From Methylococcaceae bacterium UBA659 (GTDB lineage Bacteria; Pseudomonadota; Gammaproteobacteria; Methylococcales; Methylomonadaceae), in the NCBI GenBank assembly GCA_002299495.1, contig DBNZ01000177.1, positions 8,381-19,618 of the forward strand: a stretch of 11,238 bases of DNA, written 5' to 3'. The position numbers were made by a program, and so were the translations under genes. The notes under the pieces are model-generated. The model did not search any database and was not told where the DNA came from. It saw nothing but the letters and a program-made list of their open reading frames with translations. This document shows, piece after piece, positions 1-7,574 of this stretch. Numbering within the stretch: the stretch's first letter is position 1; every line of letters begins with the position of its first letter.

Positions 1-1665
1 TCAACCATCGCCGCCAAAATTGGCGATAAAATCCATCTGGTCAGGTTAGCCGAAGAACGATCATTATTCGCCGAGGAAGCCAGCCTAGAGCGGACTGAAT
101 CAGAGATCACCAGCCCCGCTGAGGGACTGGACTTTATGTTGATCAACAAAGAAGGCCGCAACCTTTTTCTCGGCAGCAGTAACGGCCGGTTGGCTTTGTA
201 TGTCAGCGACAAAGCCAACCCGTCTTTGAAACAAGCCCTCAATGTGGTCGAAAAAGGCCGTAAAATGACCAGCATGGTTTTCTTGAATGGCGATTTGTCG
301 GTGTTGGTCGGCGATTCCGGCGGGACGGTATCGCAATGGACCGTGCTCAGGGCCGCCAGTAACCGCCCAAGCCTTGAAAATATAAGGTCTTTCAACGTTT
401 CCAATCAGGCGGTCACCCGCGTTATGGCGGAACAACGGCGCAAAGGCTTTATCACCGTTGATAATTCAGGTTATTTTGGCATTTACCACACCACCGCCGA
501 AAAGACCTTATTGACCAAGGAAATGGGTTCGGCCATCTCCGAAGTGGCGTTATCGCCTAGGGCGAATGCCTTGTTGATGCTCACAAAGGCGGGGGAGTTT
601 AATTTTTGGACGATAGACAATGATCATCCAGAAGTATCGTTAAAGGCCTTATGGCAATCCGTTTGGTACGAAAGTTACCCAAAACCCGATTTCGTCTGGC
701 AATCATCGGCCGCTACCAGTGACTTTGAACCTAAATATAGCCTTACCCCGTTAGTTTTTGGTACGCTCAAAGCCGCTTTTTACGCCATGTTGGTCGCCAT
801 TCCACTGGCATTGATGGGGGCGATTTATACGGCCTATTTCATGGCGGCCCCAATGCGCCAATATGTCAAACCCACCATCGAAATCATGGGCGCCCTGCCC
901 AGCGTTATTTTGGGATTTTTGGCCGGATTATGGTTGGCTCCATTCATGGAGGCGCATTTGGCCGGCGTGTTTTCATTCCTGCTATTCATGCCAGCCATTG
1001 TCATGTTGTTTGCCTTAGGCTGGCAGTTTTTACCTAAAAATTTCCTGGAAAAAATACCGACGGGTTGGGATGGCGCCATCCTGATCCCGGTTATTATCAT
1101 AGGGGCTTGGTTTACTTTTTTCATAAGCGAGCCGCTGGAAATCTGGCTGTTCAACGGCAACTTGCGCGATTGGCTAAGGATTTCCTTTGGACTTGACTAT
1201 GACCAGCGCAATGCCATGGTCATCGGAGTTGCGATGGGTTTTACGGTTATCCCGAGCATTTTTTCTATCGCCGAAGACGCTATTTTTAGTGTCCCCAAAC
1301 ATTTGACCGTAGGTTCTTTAGCGCTAGGCGCAACCCCATGGCAAACCATGTCCAAAATCATCTTGCTAACCGCAAGCCCCGGTATTTTCTCAGCGGTCAT
1401 GATTGGTTTCGGTCGTGCGGTGGGTGAAACCATGATCGTGTTGATGGCCACGGGTAACACCCCGGTGATGGATTTGAGCATTTTCCAAGGCATGCGGACG
1501 CTGTCCGCCAATCTTGCCGTGGAAATGCCCGAGTCCGAGGTGGACGGCACCCACTATCGTATCCTGTTTCTAACAGCCCTGGTTTTATTTATCTTCACTT
1601 TTACTTTCAATACGTTGGCCGAGGTTATCCGGCAACGCCTACGCGAGAAATACAGTTCCTTATGA
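1..1665 (+). CDS. pstC: Phosphate ABC transporter permease PstC, 5'-partial, with large periplasmic domain
   Basis: One of the two inner-membrane channel subunits of the high-affinity phosphate importer PstSCAB. The frame is open from base 1, so the gene begins outside the window; the ATG at 136 is internal. 554 residues are visible. The part up to about base 700 is soluble and rich in short beta-strand-like stretches (GRLALYVSD, LSVLVGDSGG, FWTIDND), looking like WD40-type propeller repeats. It should lie in the periplasm between a first membrane helix (off the window) and the permease core. The core has hydrophobic segments at about 760-840, 874-945, 964-1032, 1072-1128, 1210-1284 and 1567-1630. 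The EAA-type coupling loop (SLALGATPWQTM, then GFGRAVGETM) lies at about 1312-1434. E. coli PstC is only about 320 residues; long forms are common in gammaproteobacteria. The stop overlaps the pstA start (ATGA), indicating translational coupling. The family call is secure; the propeller is inference. Confidence 0.95.
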   Translation, partial: STIAAKIGDKIHLVRLAEERSLFAEEASLERTESEITSPAEGLDFMLINKEGRNLFLGSSNGRLALYVSDKANPSLKQALNVVEKGRKMTSMVFLNGDLSVLVGDSGGTVSQWTVLRAASNRPSLENIRSFNVSNQAVTRVMAEQRRKGFITVDNSGYFGIYHTTAEKTLLTKEMGSAISEVALSPRANALLMLTKAGEFNFWTIDNDHPEVSLKALWQSVWYESYPKPDFVWQSSAATSDFEPKYSLTPLVFGTLKAAFYAMLVAIPLALMGAIYTAYFMAAPMRQYVKPTIEIMGALPSVILGFLAGLWLAPFMEAHLAGVFSFLLFMPAIVMLFALGWQFLPKNFLEKIPTGWDGAILIPVIIIGAWFTFFISEPLEIWLFNGNLRDWLRISFGLDYDQRNAMVIGVAMGFTVIPSIFSIAEDAIFSVPKHLTVGSLALGATPWQTMSKIILLTASPGIFSAVMIGFGRAVGETMIVLMATGNTPVMDLSIFQGMRTLSANLAVEMPESEVDGTHYRILFLTALVLFIFTFTFNTLAEVIRQRLREKYSSL

Positions 1666-3320
1666 TTAAGTCATGGTTTCAAAGTGGTTCGCCTTGGATA
1701 TGGATCAATGCCGCTGGCGTCAGCGCCAGCCTGATAATGGTCATTTCAGTCATAGGACTGCTTGCTTACCGGGGGGGCGGATATTTTTGGCCATCTGAAG
1801 TCTTTCAGTTCAGCTACGCGGACGAAGATAATGGCTTGCAAACGATTATAGGCGAACGGGTCAATACCTCCGTGACCCCCGCGGCCATAGCTAAGGTTGC
1901 TGGTTACAAAATGGCCGAGGATGAAGACTATTTGGTGCGCTATTTGATCAAAACGGGGAACCGGGATATTACCGGCAGTGATTTCCGTTGGATTCAGTCG
2001 CGTAATATCAAAAAAGAACAAACCCCGACCGATCTAGTCGCCATAGAGCGCCGCGAATGGGGCCATTTTTATGGCCGACTGAAAGCCATCAAGAAAAATG
2101 GCGACTTGCTTGCCGAAGGCGCTAAAGCATGGTCTGTCAGCCAAGATAAATTGTCAGAAGCGTTGGATTTGTTCGCGCAGATAAGGAAAATAGAGAAAGA
2201 AGACATAGGCGCCATCAACTACGGTTTGGAACGGTTAAGGCTGCGAGAAAAGAGACTGAAATTGGAAAAGCGTTGGGATCCGGCGGCTGAACGGCAATTG
2301 GCCGAAAAAAGAGCACAGCTGGACGCCGACTTCCAGCAGTACCAAGCATCACTGTCTGAACTGTATCAAAAAATACGGCGTGATAGTTTGGTGGCCGAGA
2401 CCGATAGCGGACATGAAGTTGAAATCCCATTAGCAAAAATTGTCCGTATCTACAAGCCGAATGAAATGGATTTTTTTCAGCAAATGGCTTTTTATTTCGA
2501 TAAGGTACATGAATTCATAGCGGACGATCCGCGTGAAGCCAACACCGAAGGCGGGATTTTCCCCGCCATTTTCGGCACCATCATGATGGTGCTGATCATG
2601 TCGGTCATCGTGACGCCGTTCGGCGTGGTGGCTGCGGTCTATCTTCGGGAGTACGCTAAGCAGGGCTTTATAATCCGCTTGGTGCGGGTGGCGGTCAACA
2701 ATCTGGCGGGGGTGCCTTCTATTGTCTACGGTGTATTCGGCTTGGGCTTTTTTGTCTACATCGTGGGTGGCAACATTGATAAGTTATTCTTTCCTGAAGC
2801 TTCGCCGGCACCCGTTTTCGGCACCCCCGGCTTATTGTGGTCATCCATTACCTTAGCTTTGTTGACGTTGCCCGTGGTGATCGTTTCCACTGAGGAGGGT
2901 CTGTCGCGGATTCCCCGGTCGATACGGGAAGGGAGCATGGCCTTAGGAGCCACCAAATTTGAAACATTATGGTTAACCGTATTGCCAATGGCCAGTCCGG
3001 CCATGATGACCGGGTTAATTTTAGCGGTGGCAAGGGCGGCGGGCGAGGTGGCGGCATTGATGCTGGTCGGTGTCGTAAAAATGGCGCCAACATTGCCTTT
3101 GGATGGCAACTTTCCATTTTTGCATTTGGACAGAAAGTTTATGCATTTAGGCTTCCACATCTACGATGTAGGCTTCCAAAGCCCGAATGTCGAAGCGGCA
3201 AGACCTTTGGTTTATGCCACTTCTTTTTTACTGGTGGTGGTGATTGTAGGTCTTAACCTGTCCGCTATCATTATCAGAAATCGGCTACGGGAAAAATACC
3301 GGGCATTAGAGGAAAGTTAA
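1662..3320 (+). CDS. pstA: Phosphate ABC transporter permease PstA with DUF3333-type periplasmic insertion
   Basis: Second channel subunit of the Pst phosphate importer, 552 residues against about 296 in E. coli. A single N-terminal membrane helix (about residues 17-37) is followed by a soluble region of roughly 260 residues. Within it, residues 160-240 are highly charged, heptad-like and probably coiled coil (LRLREKRLKLEKR, then RQLAEKRAQLDADF). This layout matches the DUF3333 extension found at the N-terminus of many proteobacterial PstA proteins. The binding-protein-dependent permease domain starts near residue 300, with membrane segments near 303-325, 345-368, 391-409, 445-470 and 515-535. 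The EAA loop is at 423-462 (EGSMALGATKFETL ... ARAAGE). The ATG overlaps the pstC stop by four bases, and the gene end carries the ribosome binding site of pstB. The permease call is secure. The role of the insertion is unknown; contact with PstS or with the PstC periplasmic domain is a guess. Confidence 0.96.
   Translation: MIKSWFQSGSPWIWINAAGVSASLIMVISVIGLLAYRGGGYFWPSEVFQFSYADEDNGLQTIIGERVNTSVTPAAIAKVAGYKMAEDEDYLVRYLIKTGNRDITGSDFRWIQSRNIKKEQTPTDLVAIERREWGHFYGRLKAIKKNGDLLAEGAKAWSVSQDKLSEALDLFAQIRKIEKEDIGAINYGLERLRLREKRLKLEKRWDPAAERQLAEKRAQLDADFQQYQASLSELYQKIRRDSLVAETDSGHEVEIPLAKIVRIYKPNEMDFFQQMAFYFDKVHEFIADDPREANTEGGIFPAIFGTIMMVLIMSVIVTPFGVVAAVYLREYAKQGFIIRLVRVAVNNLAGVPSIVYGVFGLGFFVYIVGGNIDKLFFPEASPAPVFGTPGLLWSSITLALLTLPVVIVSTEEGLSRIPRSIREGSMALGATKFETLWLTVLPMASPAMMTGLILAVARAAGEVAALMLVGVVKMAPTLPLDGNFPFLHLDRKFMHLGFHIYDVGFQSPNVEAARPLVYATSFLLVVVIVGLNLSAIIIRNRLREKYRALEES
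3309..3316 (+). promoter_or_regulatory. Ribosome binding site of pstB inside the end of pstA
   Basis: GAGGAAAG ends nine bases before the ATG at 3326 and lies within the last codons of pstA. This supports 3326 as the pstB start over the in-frame ATG at 3362, and suggests coupled translation. Confidence 0.7.
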
Positions 3321-3325
3321 AAACC

Positions 3326-4162
3326 ATGACAACACCACAAGCACGCACCCACGCTATTGATATGAACGCCGTTTTGCTCCATCGTCGGGCCACCCTAAAA
3401 GAGGAAAACCAAATCTGTATCAAGGTTGAGAACTTAGATCTTTATTACGGGCAAAAGCAAGCCTTGCATAATGTCAGCATGGACATACCTAAGCGTAAAG
3501 TCACCGCCTACATTGGCCCTAGTGGCTGTGGCAAATCTACTTTGCTGCGTTGTATCAACCGGATGAACGATCTCATCGACAACGTGGCCACTACCGGCAA
3601 AATCTTGCTGGACGGCACCAATATTTACGACAAATCGGTCAATGTCGCCGCTCTGCGCCGGCGGGTGGGGATGGTGTTCCAAAAACCCAACCCGTTCCCA
3701 AAATCCATTTACGAAAATGTGGCCTATGGCTTAAGAATCCAGGGCGTCAGAGACAAACGTATTCTCGATGAAACGGTCGAAAATGCGTTAAAGGGCGCGG
3801 CATTATGGGATGAGATGAAAGACCGGCTCAACGACAACGCCTTAGGCATTTCCGGCGGTCAACAGCAAAGGTTGGTTATTGCCAGGGCGATCGCGATTGA
3901 GCCTGAAGTCTTGTTGCTTGACGAACCCGCCTCGGCGCTGGACCCGATTTCAACCTTAAAAATCGAAGAACTGATTAACGAGTTAAAAGAAAAATACACC
4001 ATCGTCATCGTTACCCATAACATGCAGCAGGCCGCCCGTGTCTCCGATTACACGGCGTTCATGTACATGGGCGAGCTGATAGAAATAGGTTCAACCAGCG
4101 AATTGTTCACCAACCCGAAAAAGAAGCAGACCGAAGATTACATCACCGGCCGCTACGGATAA
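3326..4162 (+). CDS. pstB: Phosphate import ATP-binding protein PstB
   Basis: Cytoplasmic ATPase that powers phosphate import through PstCA. The 278-residue protein has every ABC ATPase motif in order: Walker A GPSGCGKST at 64-72, Q-loop glutamine at 119 within the PstB-typical VFQKPNPFP, signature ISGGQQQR at 175-182, Walker B VLLLDEP at 195-201 with catalytic Glu200, D-loop SALD at 203-206, and the switch histidine in THNM at 231. The ending DYITGRYG is characteristic of PstB. About 25-30 residues precede the usual start of the domain. The second ATG at residue 13 would shorten this, but the ribosome binding site at 3309-3316 fits the first ATG. The gene starts five bases after pstA and is followed 14 bases later by phoU. 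The signature has Ile in place of the common Leu, a conservative change. Confidence 0.98.
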   Translation: MTTPQARTHAIDMNAVLLHRRATLKEENQICIKVENLDLYYGQKQALHNVSMDIPKRKVTAYIGPSGCGKSTLLRCINRMNDLIDNVATTGKILLDGTNIYDKSVNVAALRRRVGMVFQKPNPFPKSIYENVAYGLRIQGVRDKRILDETVENALKGAALWDEMKDRLNDNALGISGGQQQRLVIARAIAIEPEVLLLDEPASALDPISTLKIEELINELKEKYTIVIVTHNMQQAARVSDYTAFMYMGELIEIGSTSELFTNPKKKQTEDYITGRYG

Positions 4163-4176
4163 TTCGGTGGCCAATC

Positions 4177-4902
4177 ATGGGAAACGATAAAATCGGCCAC
4201 CACATATCCGCACAATTCAACCAGGATTTACAAAATATCCGCGACCAAGTGCTGACTATGGGTGGCTTGGTTGAACAGCAACTGGAACAGGCAATCACCG
4301 CTTTTACCACGGGCGACGTGGAGTTAGCAGGCCAGGTCATTAGGCAGGACAACCAAGTCGATGCGCTGGAAATGGTGATAGACCGGGAATGTTCAGAAAC
4401 CATAGCCCGCAGGCAACCGGCGGCGATAGACTTACGGTTGTTGATTGCCGTCATCAAAATCGTCCGTGAGCTTGAACGCGCAGGCGATAAAGCGGAGCGG
4501 ATCGCGCAAATGGCTATTAAGGTGGCTGGTGCCGATGCCCGACACAACCATCATCGGTATGAGCTTGAACACATGGCCGATGTGATCAAAGAGATGTTGC
4601 ACCTGTCGTTGGACGCCTTCGCCCGGCTAAACATAGATCATGTCACCGAGACTACGGGCCAGGATGTTAACGTAAACCGCGAGTACGAAAATATTCTCCG
4701 TAGATTAATCACCCGCATGATGGAAGACCCACGCAACATTAGCTATGCCTTGGATATAATCTGGGCGGCAAGGGCGCTAGAGCGGATCGGTGATTATGCC
4801 TGCAATATCTGCGCGCACTTGGTTTATATCGTCAATGGCTTGGATGTCAGGCACTTGAGCCAGCAAGAGCTGGAAGAAAAAATTCGCCAACCGCAAAACT
4901 GA
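4177..4902 (+). CDS. phoU: Phosphate signalling protein PhoU
   Basis: Cytoplasmic negative regulator that connects the Pst transporter with the PhoR/PhoB two-component system and limits phosphate uptake under repletion. The protein is 241 residues, normal for the family, and all alpha-helical. It has the two-fold repeat of PhoU three-helix bundles: the metal-binding motif appears as ELERAGDKAERIA (98-110) in the first half and ALERIGDYACNI (200-211) in the second. The family-typical RRQPAAIDLRLLIAVIK segment precedes the first motif. The ATG at 4177 lies 14 bases behind the pstB stop, with only a weak GGTGG-like ribosome binding site. It is the last gene of the pst operon here and is followed by the hairpin at 4916-4947. 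phoR and phoB are not present downstream, so they must lie elsewhere. Confidence 0.97.
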   Translation: MGNDKIGHHISAQFNQDLQNIRDQVLTMGGLVEQQLEQAITAFTTGDVELAGQVIRQDNQVDALEMVIDRECSETIARRQPAAIDLRLLIAVIKIVRELERAGDKAERIAQMAIKVAGADARHNHHRYELEHMADVIKEMLHLSLDAFARLNIDHVTETTGQDVNVNREYENILRRLITRMMEDPRNISYALDIIWAARALERIGDYACNICAHLVYIVNGLDVRHLSQQELEEKIRQPQN

Positions 4903-4915
4903 CTTATGCAACACA

Positions 4916-4947
4916 GCGGCCTAAGCTCACGAGTTGGCTTAGGCCGC
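4916..4947. terminator. Hairpin between convergent phoU and bamD, probable shared terminator
   Basis: A perfect 11-bp stem (GCGGCCTAAGC at 4916-4926, GCTTAGGCCGC at 4937-4947) with a ten-base loop sits in the 59-base gap between the ends of phoU (+) and bamD (-). The stem is strong, but no good T-run follows on either side (only CCCGTTTCG on the plus strand). Efficient intrinsic termination is therefore uncertain; it may instead act as a 3'-end stabilising or attenuating structure. Confidence 0.7.
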
Positions 4948-4961
4948 CCGTTTCGCGGCGA

Positions 4962-5792
4962 TTAATCGTCAAAGCCAATAAAGTCCCAAATCCGATGGGA
5001 AACCGTTGCGTTTTTATGTTCGGCCACGGGCGGGCCTTTGGGAAAATTTTGCTGGTAAATCCTCTTAATATCGCTGGCCAGCGTGTTCATTTCCAAATTT
5101 TCATAGGCTTTTTTCATGACTTGCAAGGCATAAGGCACGGCCGGGGTGCGTTGGTAATCTTCAATGACCCGAGTTGCCCGATTCACCGCCGCAATATAGG
5201 CACCCCGTTTTAGGTAGTAACGGGCGACATGGACTTGGTGCATAGCCATGTTATTTTTCAGGGTGATCATGCGCAAGCGGGCATCGGCGACATAACGGCT
5301 TTTAGGAAAACGGCGGATCAGCTCTTCAAAGTTTTGATAGGCTTGAAGGGCACTGGTTTGTTCGCGTTGAGCCGTATCAGTCGGTAAGTAACGGTCAATA
5401 AAACCAAGGTCGCGGTTATAATTGACCAAGCCTCTGAGGTAATAGGCGTAATCAACATAAGGGTTACGGGGATTCATTTTGATGAACCGTTCAGCCGCTG
5501 CCAGCGCCGATTCGGCATCGTCGTTTTTGTAATAGGCATAAGCCACATCCAATTGGGTCTGCGCCGATGATTCGCTAAACGGATATCGCGATTCCAAGGC
5601 CTCGTAAATTTTGATGGCCTTTTCATAGTTGCCTGAATCCATCGCCTCTTTCGCCTCTGAGCGAAATTGACCGACACTCCAGCCAGCGTATTCATCAGCA
5701 CTGTCTGGATCATCCTTTAGACCTAGGGTCTCACACCCTTGCAGGGCTATCCCCAGACAAGCAATAGCAAGTAATTTTAAAAATAATCGCAT
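4962..5792 (-). CDS. bamD: Outer membrane protein assembly factor BamD (lipoprotein)
   Basis: Essential lipoprotein of the BAM complex, which folds beta-barrel proteins into the outer membrane. BamD is anchored in the inner leaflet of the outer membrane and contacts BamA. The 276-residue product (E. coli about 245) begins with a short basic start and hydrophobic stretch ending in the lipobox LQGC, so Cys20 would be lipidated; Glu at +2 gives no inner-membrane retention signal. TPR-like repeats follow (GNYEKAIKIYEALESRYPF at 54-72, then DAESALAAAERFIKMNP). The BamD hallmarks DYAYYLRGL (114-122), RDLGFIDRYLPTDTAQR (127-143) and RGAYIAAVNRATRVIEDYQ (196-214) are all present. The ATG at 5792 puts the signal peptide at the N-terminus. 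The frame could extend 13 codons to a TTG at 5831, but that would bury the signal sequence. The gene is divergent from rluD-pgeF, the arrangement also known in E. coli. Confidence 0.97.
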   Translation of the reverse strand: MRLFLKLLAIACLGIALQGCETLGLKDDPDSADEYAGWSVGQFRSEAKEAMDSGNYEKAIKIYEALESRYPFSESSAQTQLDVAYAYYKNDDAESALAAAERFIKMNPRNPYVDYAYYLRGLVNYNRDLGFIDRYLPTDTAQREQTSALQAYQNFEELIRRFPKSRYVADARLRMITLKNNMAMHQVHVARYYLKRGAYIAAVNRATRVIEDYQRTPAVPYALQVMKKAYENLEMNTLASDIKRIYQQNFPKGPPVAEHKNATVSHRIWDFIGFDD

Positions 5793-5906
5793 GACACCAA
5801 CAACACGTTGTAATATTGCAAACTTTTCCAATCAAAACAGCCTAACGGCCCCAATCGGCCAGTCCATGAGTATAACTGAACAACACCGTAAAAGTAAGAA
5901 CCTGTT
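5793..5906. other. Divergent intergenic region of bamD and rluD
   Basis: These 114 bases must hold the promoters for bamD (leftward) and rluD-pgeF (rightward). On the plus strand TATAAC at 5871-5876 is a possible -10 box for rluD, but no convincing -35 box lies 16-18 bases upstream. Leftward, TTTTGA and TATTAC with a 16-base gap are a weak candidate for bamD. A GGCC...GGCC element (5847-5860) lies in the middle. I see no clear operator. Confidence 0.4.
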
Positions 5907-6851
5907 ATGACCATACTAACGTCGGAAGTCCCGCTAGAAATGGCAGGTATGCGCTTGGACCAAGCCCTGGCAGAACTTTTTTCAGACTATTCGCGCAGCA
6001 AACTGCAAACTTGGGTCAAAGCGGAGCGGGTCAAGGTCAACGGCAATATCCTAAAGCCACGCGCCAAGCTTGAGGGCGGGGAAACCATAGCCCTCGATGC
6101 CGAGGCAGAAATCGTTATCACGTCAACGGCTGAGGACATTCCGCTGGACATCATCTATGAAGACGACAGCTTGCTGGTAGTCAACAAGCCGGTTGGCTTG
6201 GTGGTGCATCCCGCCGTCGGCAATTGGCAGGGTACCTTGGTTAACGCCTTGCTCAACCATGACGCCCAATTAGAAACCTTGCCACGGGCGGGTATCGTCC
6301 ACCGCATCGACAAGGACACCAGCGGGTTGTTAATGGTTGCCAAAACTCTACAGGCGCACAATAGCCTGACCCGGCAATTGCAAGAACGCGAAATCACCCG
6401 TGAGTACCTGGCGATAGTCCGCGGCAATATGATTTCCGGTGGCACGGTTGATGAACCGATCGGGCGCCATCCCACCGACCGCAAACGTTATGTGGTTAGG
6501 CGAGCAGGAAAATTTGCCGTCACCCATTACCGGGTAGTGCGACGTTTTGCCCGCCACACCCTCATCCAAGCCAAGCTGGAAACGGGCCGCACCCACCAAA
6601 TTCGTGTCCACATGGCGCATATCCGTTACCCATTGCTGGGTGACCCGGTCTATGGCGGGCGGTTTCAGATGCCCGCCGGTTGCAACGCAGAGTTGGAACA
6701 TGAGCTGCGGAATTTTAAACGCCAGGCTTTACATGCCGCCAAACTTGGGTTGGCTCATCCCGAAACGGACGAATACTTGGAATGGGAACAGCCCATGCCT
6801 GAAGACATGGGCCGTTTACTACAAGCAATCGCTGACAATGAGCGGCACTGA
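5907..6851 (+). CDS. rluD: 23S rRNA pseudouridine synthase RluD
   Basis: Converts uridines of helix 69 of 23S rRNA (1911, 1915 and 1917 in E. coli numbering) to pseudouridine, a step important for ribosome assembly and termination. The 314-residue protein has an N-terminal S4 RNA-binding domain (about 14-72: RLDQALAELF, SRSKLQTWVK, VKVNG) and the RluA-family catalytic domain. The signature HRIDKDTSGL (132-141) carries the catalytic Asp135. Other family blocks are DDSLLVVNKPVGLVVHP (86-102), LETGRTHQIRVHMA (224-237) and YPLLGDPVYGG (241-251). Length and the link to bamD and pgeF favour RluD over RluC or RluA, although paralogues in this family are easily confused. The start has a poor ribosome binding site, but residues just after it match the usual beginning of the S4 domain. 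The end overlaps pgeF by 14 bases. Confidence 0.95.
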   Translation: MTILTSEVPLEMAGMRLDQALAELFSDYSRSKLQTWVKAERVKVNGNILKPRAKLEGGETIALDAEAEIVITSTAEDIPLDIIYEDDSLLVVNKPVGLVVHPAVGNWQGTLVNALLNHDAQLETLPRAGIVHRIDKDTSGLLMVAKTLQAHNSLTRQLQEREITREYLAIVRGNMISGGTVDEPIGRHPTDRKRYVVRRAGKFAVTHYRVVRRFARHTLIQAKLETGRTHQIRVHMAHIRYPLLGDPVYGGRFQMPAGCNAELEHELRNFKRQALHAAKLGLAHPETDEYLEWEQPMPEDMGRLLQAIADNERH

Positions 6852-7572
6852 GCACTGGCTGACAGCCGCTTGGCCAGCGCCTGAAAATGTCCATGCTTTC
6901 ACGACCTTGCGTACCGGTGGCGTCAGTGACGGGCCGTTTGCGAGCCTGAACATGGCCGACCATGTCGGCGACCATCCCAACAATGTCCGGATTAACCGGG
7001 AACGCATCAAAACAGGGCTGCAATTGCCAGGTGATCCCTTTTGGCTGCAACAAGTTCACGGTAACCAGGCACTGCCAGCCCAGCCCGCAGACCATCCTCT
7101 ACCAGCCGACGCTGGCTTTACCGACCAACCCGGCAGGGTATGTGCCGTATTGACGGCGGATTGCCTGCCGCTCTTAGCTTGTACCCGCGATGGACAGCAG
7201 GTTGCCGCTGTTCATGGTGGTTGGCGTGGTTTATTGGCGGGCGTAATTAGCGCCGCGCTAACACCCTTCCCACGGCATGAGACGCTGGTATGGCTAGGCC
7301 CCGCCATTGGCCCAAGCCGTTTTGAAGTGGGCGCGGAAGTGTATGCGGCCTTTGTTGACAAATCTATCGAGTTCGCCGTTGCTTTCAATGCGCAAGAAAA
7401 TGGCAAATACCTAGCGGATATCTATCAGTTGGCAAAAATAGAGTTAGCCCATTTGGGCGTCAACCAAATTTACGGCGGCGGTTTTTGCACCGTAACCGAC
7501 CATCGGCGTTTTTTCTCCTATCGACGAGACCAACAAACCGGACGCATGGCCAGTTTGATTTGGAGAGATTAA
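6838..7572 (+). CDS. pgeF: Peptidoglycan editing factor PgeF (YfiH/DUF152 family)
   Basis: Member of the YfiH/LACC1 (Cu-oxidase_4, DUF152) family. In E. coli, PgeF keeps peptidoglycan free of misplaced L-serine at the first stem-peptide position. Other family members act on purine nucleosides (phosphorylase or deaminase activity), and older databases call it polyphenol oxidase or laccase. The 244-residue product carries the three metal-ligand motifs: QQVHG (His74), TADCLPLL (Cys109) and AVHGGWRG (His126). WLGPAIGP (152-159) and the C-terminal FFSYRRDQQTGRMASLIW are also typical. The frame is open upstream to 6547, but that part lies inside rluD in another frame; the ATG at 6838 gives the normal family length. 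The gene overlaps rluD by 14 bases, as expected for the conserved rluD-pgeF pair, and is followed two bases later by the ZIP gene. Confidence 0.95.
   Translation: MSGTEHWLTAAWPAPENVHAFTTLRTGGVSDGPFASLNMADHVGDHPNNVRINRERIKTGLQLPGDPFWLQQVHGNQALPAQPADHPLPADAGFTDQPGRVCAVLTADCLPLLACTRDGQQVAAVHGGWRGLLAGVISAALTPFPRHETLVWLGPAIGPSRFEVGAEVYAAFVDKSIEFAVAFNAQENGKYLADIYQLAKIELAHLGVNQIYGGGFCTVTDHRRFFSYRRDQQTGRMASLIWRD
7562..7567 (+). promoter_or_regulatory. Ribosome binding site that fixes the ZIP gene start
   Basis: GGAGAG lies seven bases before the GTG at 7575, inside the last codons of pgeF. It supports GTG 7575 over the ATG at 7485 in the same frame, which would place 30 non-conserved residues inside pgeF ahead of the first membrane helix. 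Confidence 0.75.
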
Positions 7573-7574
7573 CC

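Noticed and set aside
2756..3160. Antisense open frames of 89-134 codons within pstA, and similar ones within other genes
   Set aside because: They are shadows opposite well-identified genes, with low-complexity translations and no recognisable family.
5793..5831. TTG start for bamD, 13 codons upstream
   Set aside because: It would bury the lipoprotein signal peptide; ATG 5792 gives a normal signal with Cys20 in the lipobox.
6547..6837. 97-codon upstream extension of the pgeF reading frame
   Set aside because: It lies entirely inside rluD in another frame, and the translation shows no PgeF-family similarity; the ATG at 6838 gives the normal length.
6838..7572. Laccase / polyphenol oxidase as the function of the YfiH-family gene
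   Set aside because: This is a historical label; the family lacks multicopper oxidase domains, and characterised members act in peptidoglycan editing or on purine nucleosides.
7485..7574. Upstream ATG in frame with the ZIP gene
   Set aside because: It would put 30 arginine-rich, non-conserved residues ahead of the first membrane helix and lies within pgeF; GTG 7575 has a good ribosome binding site.
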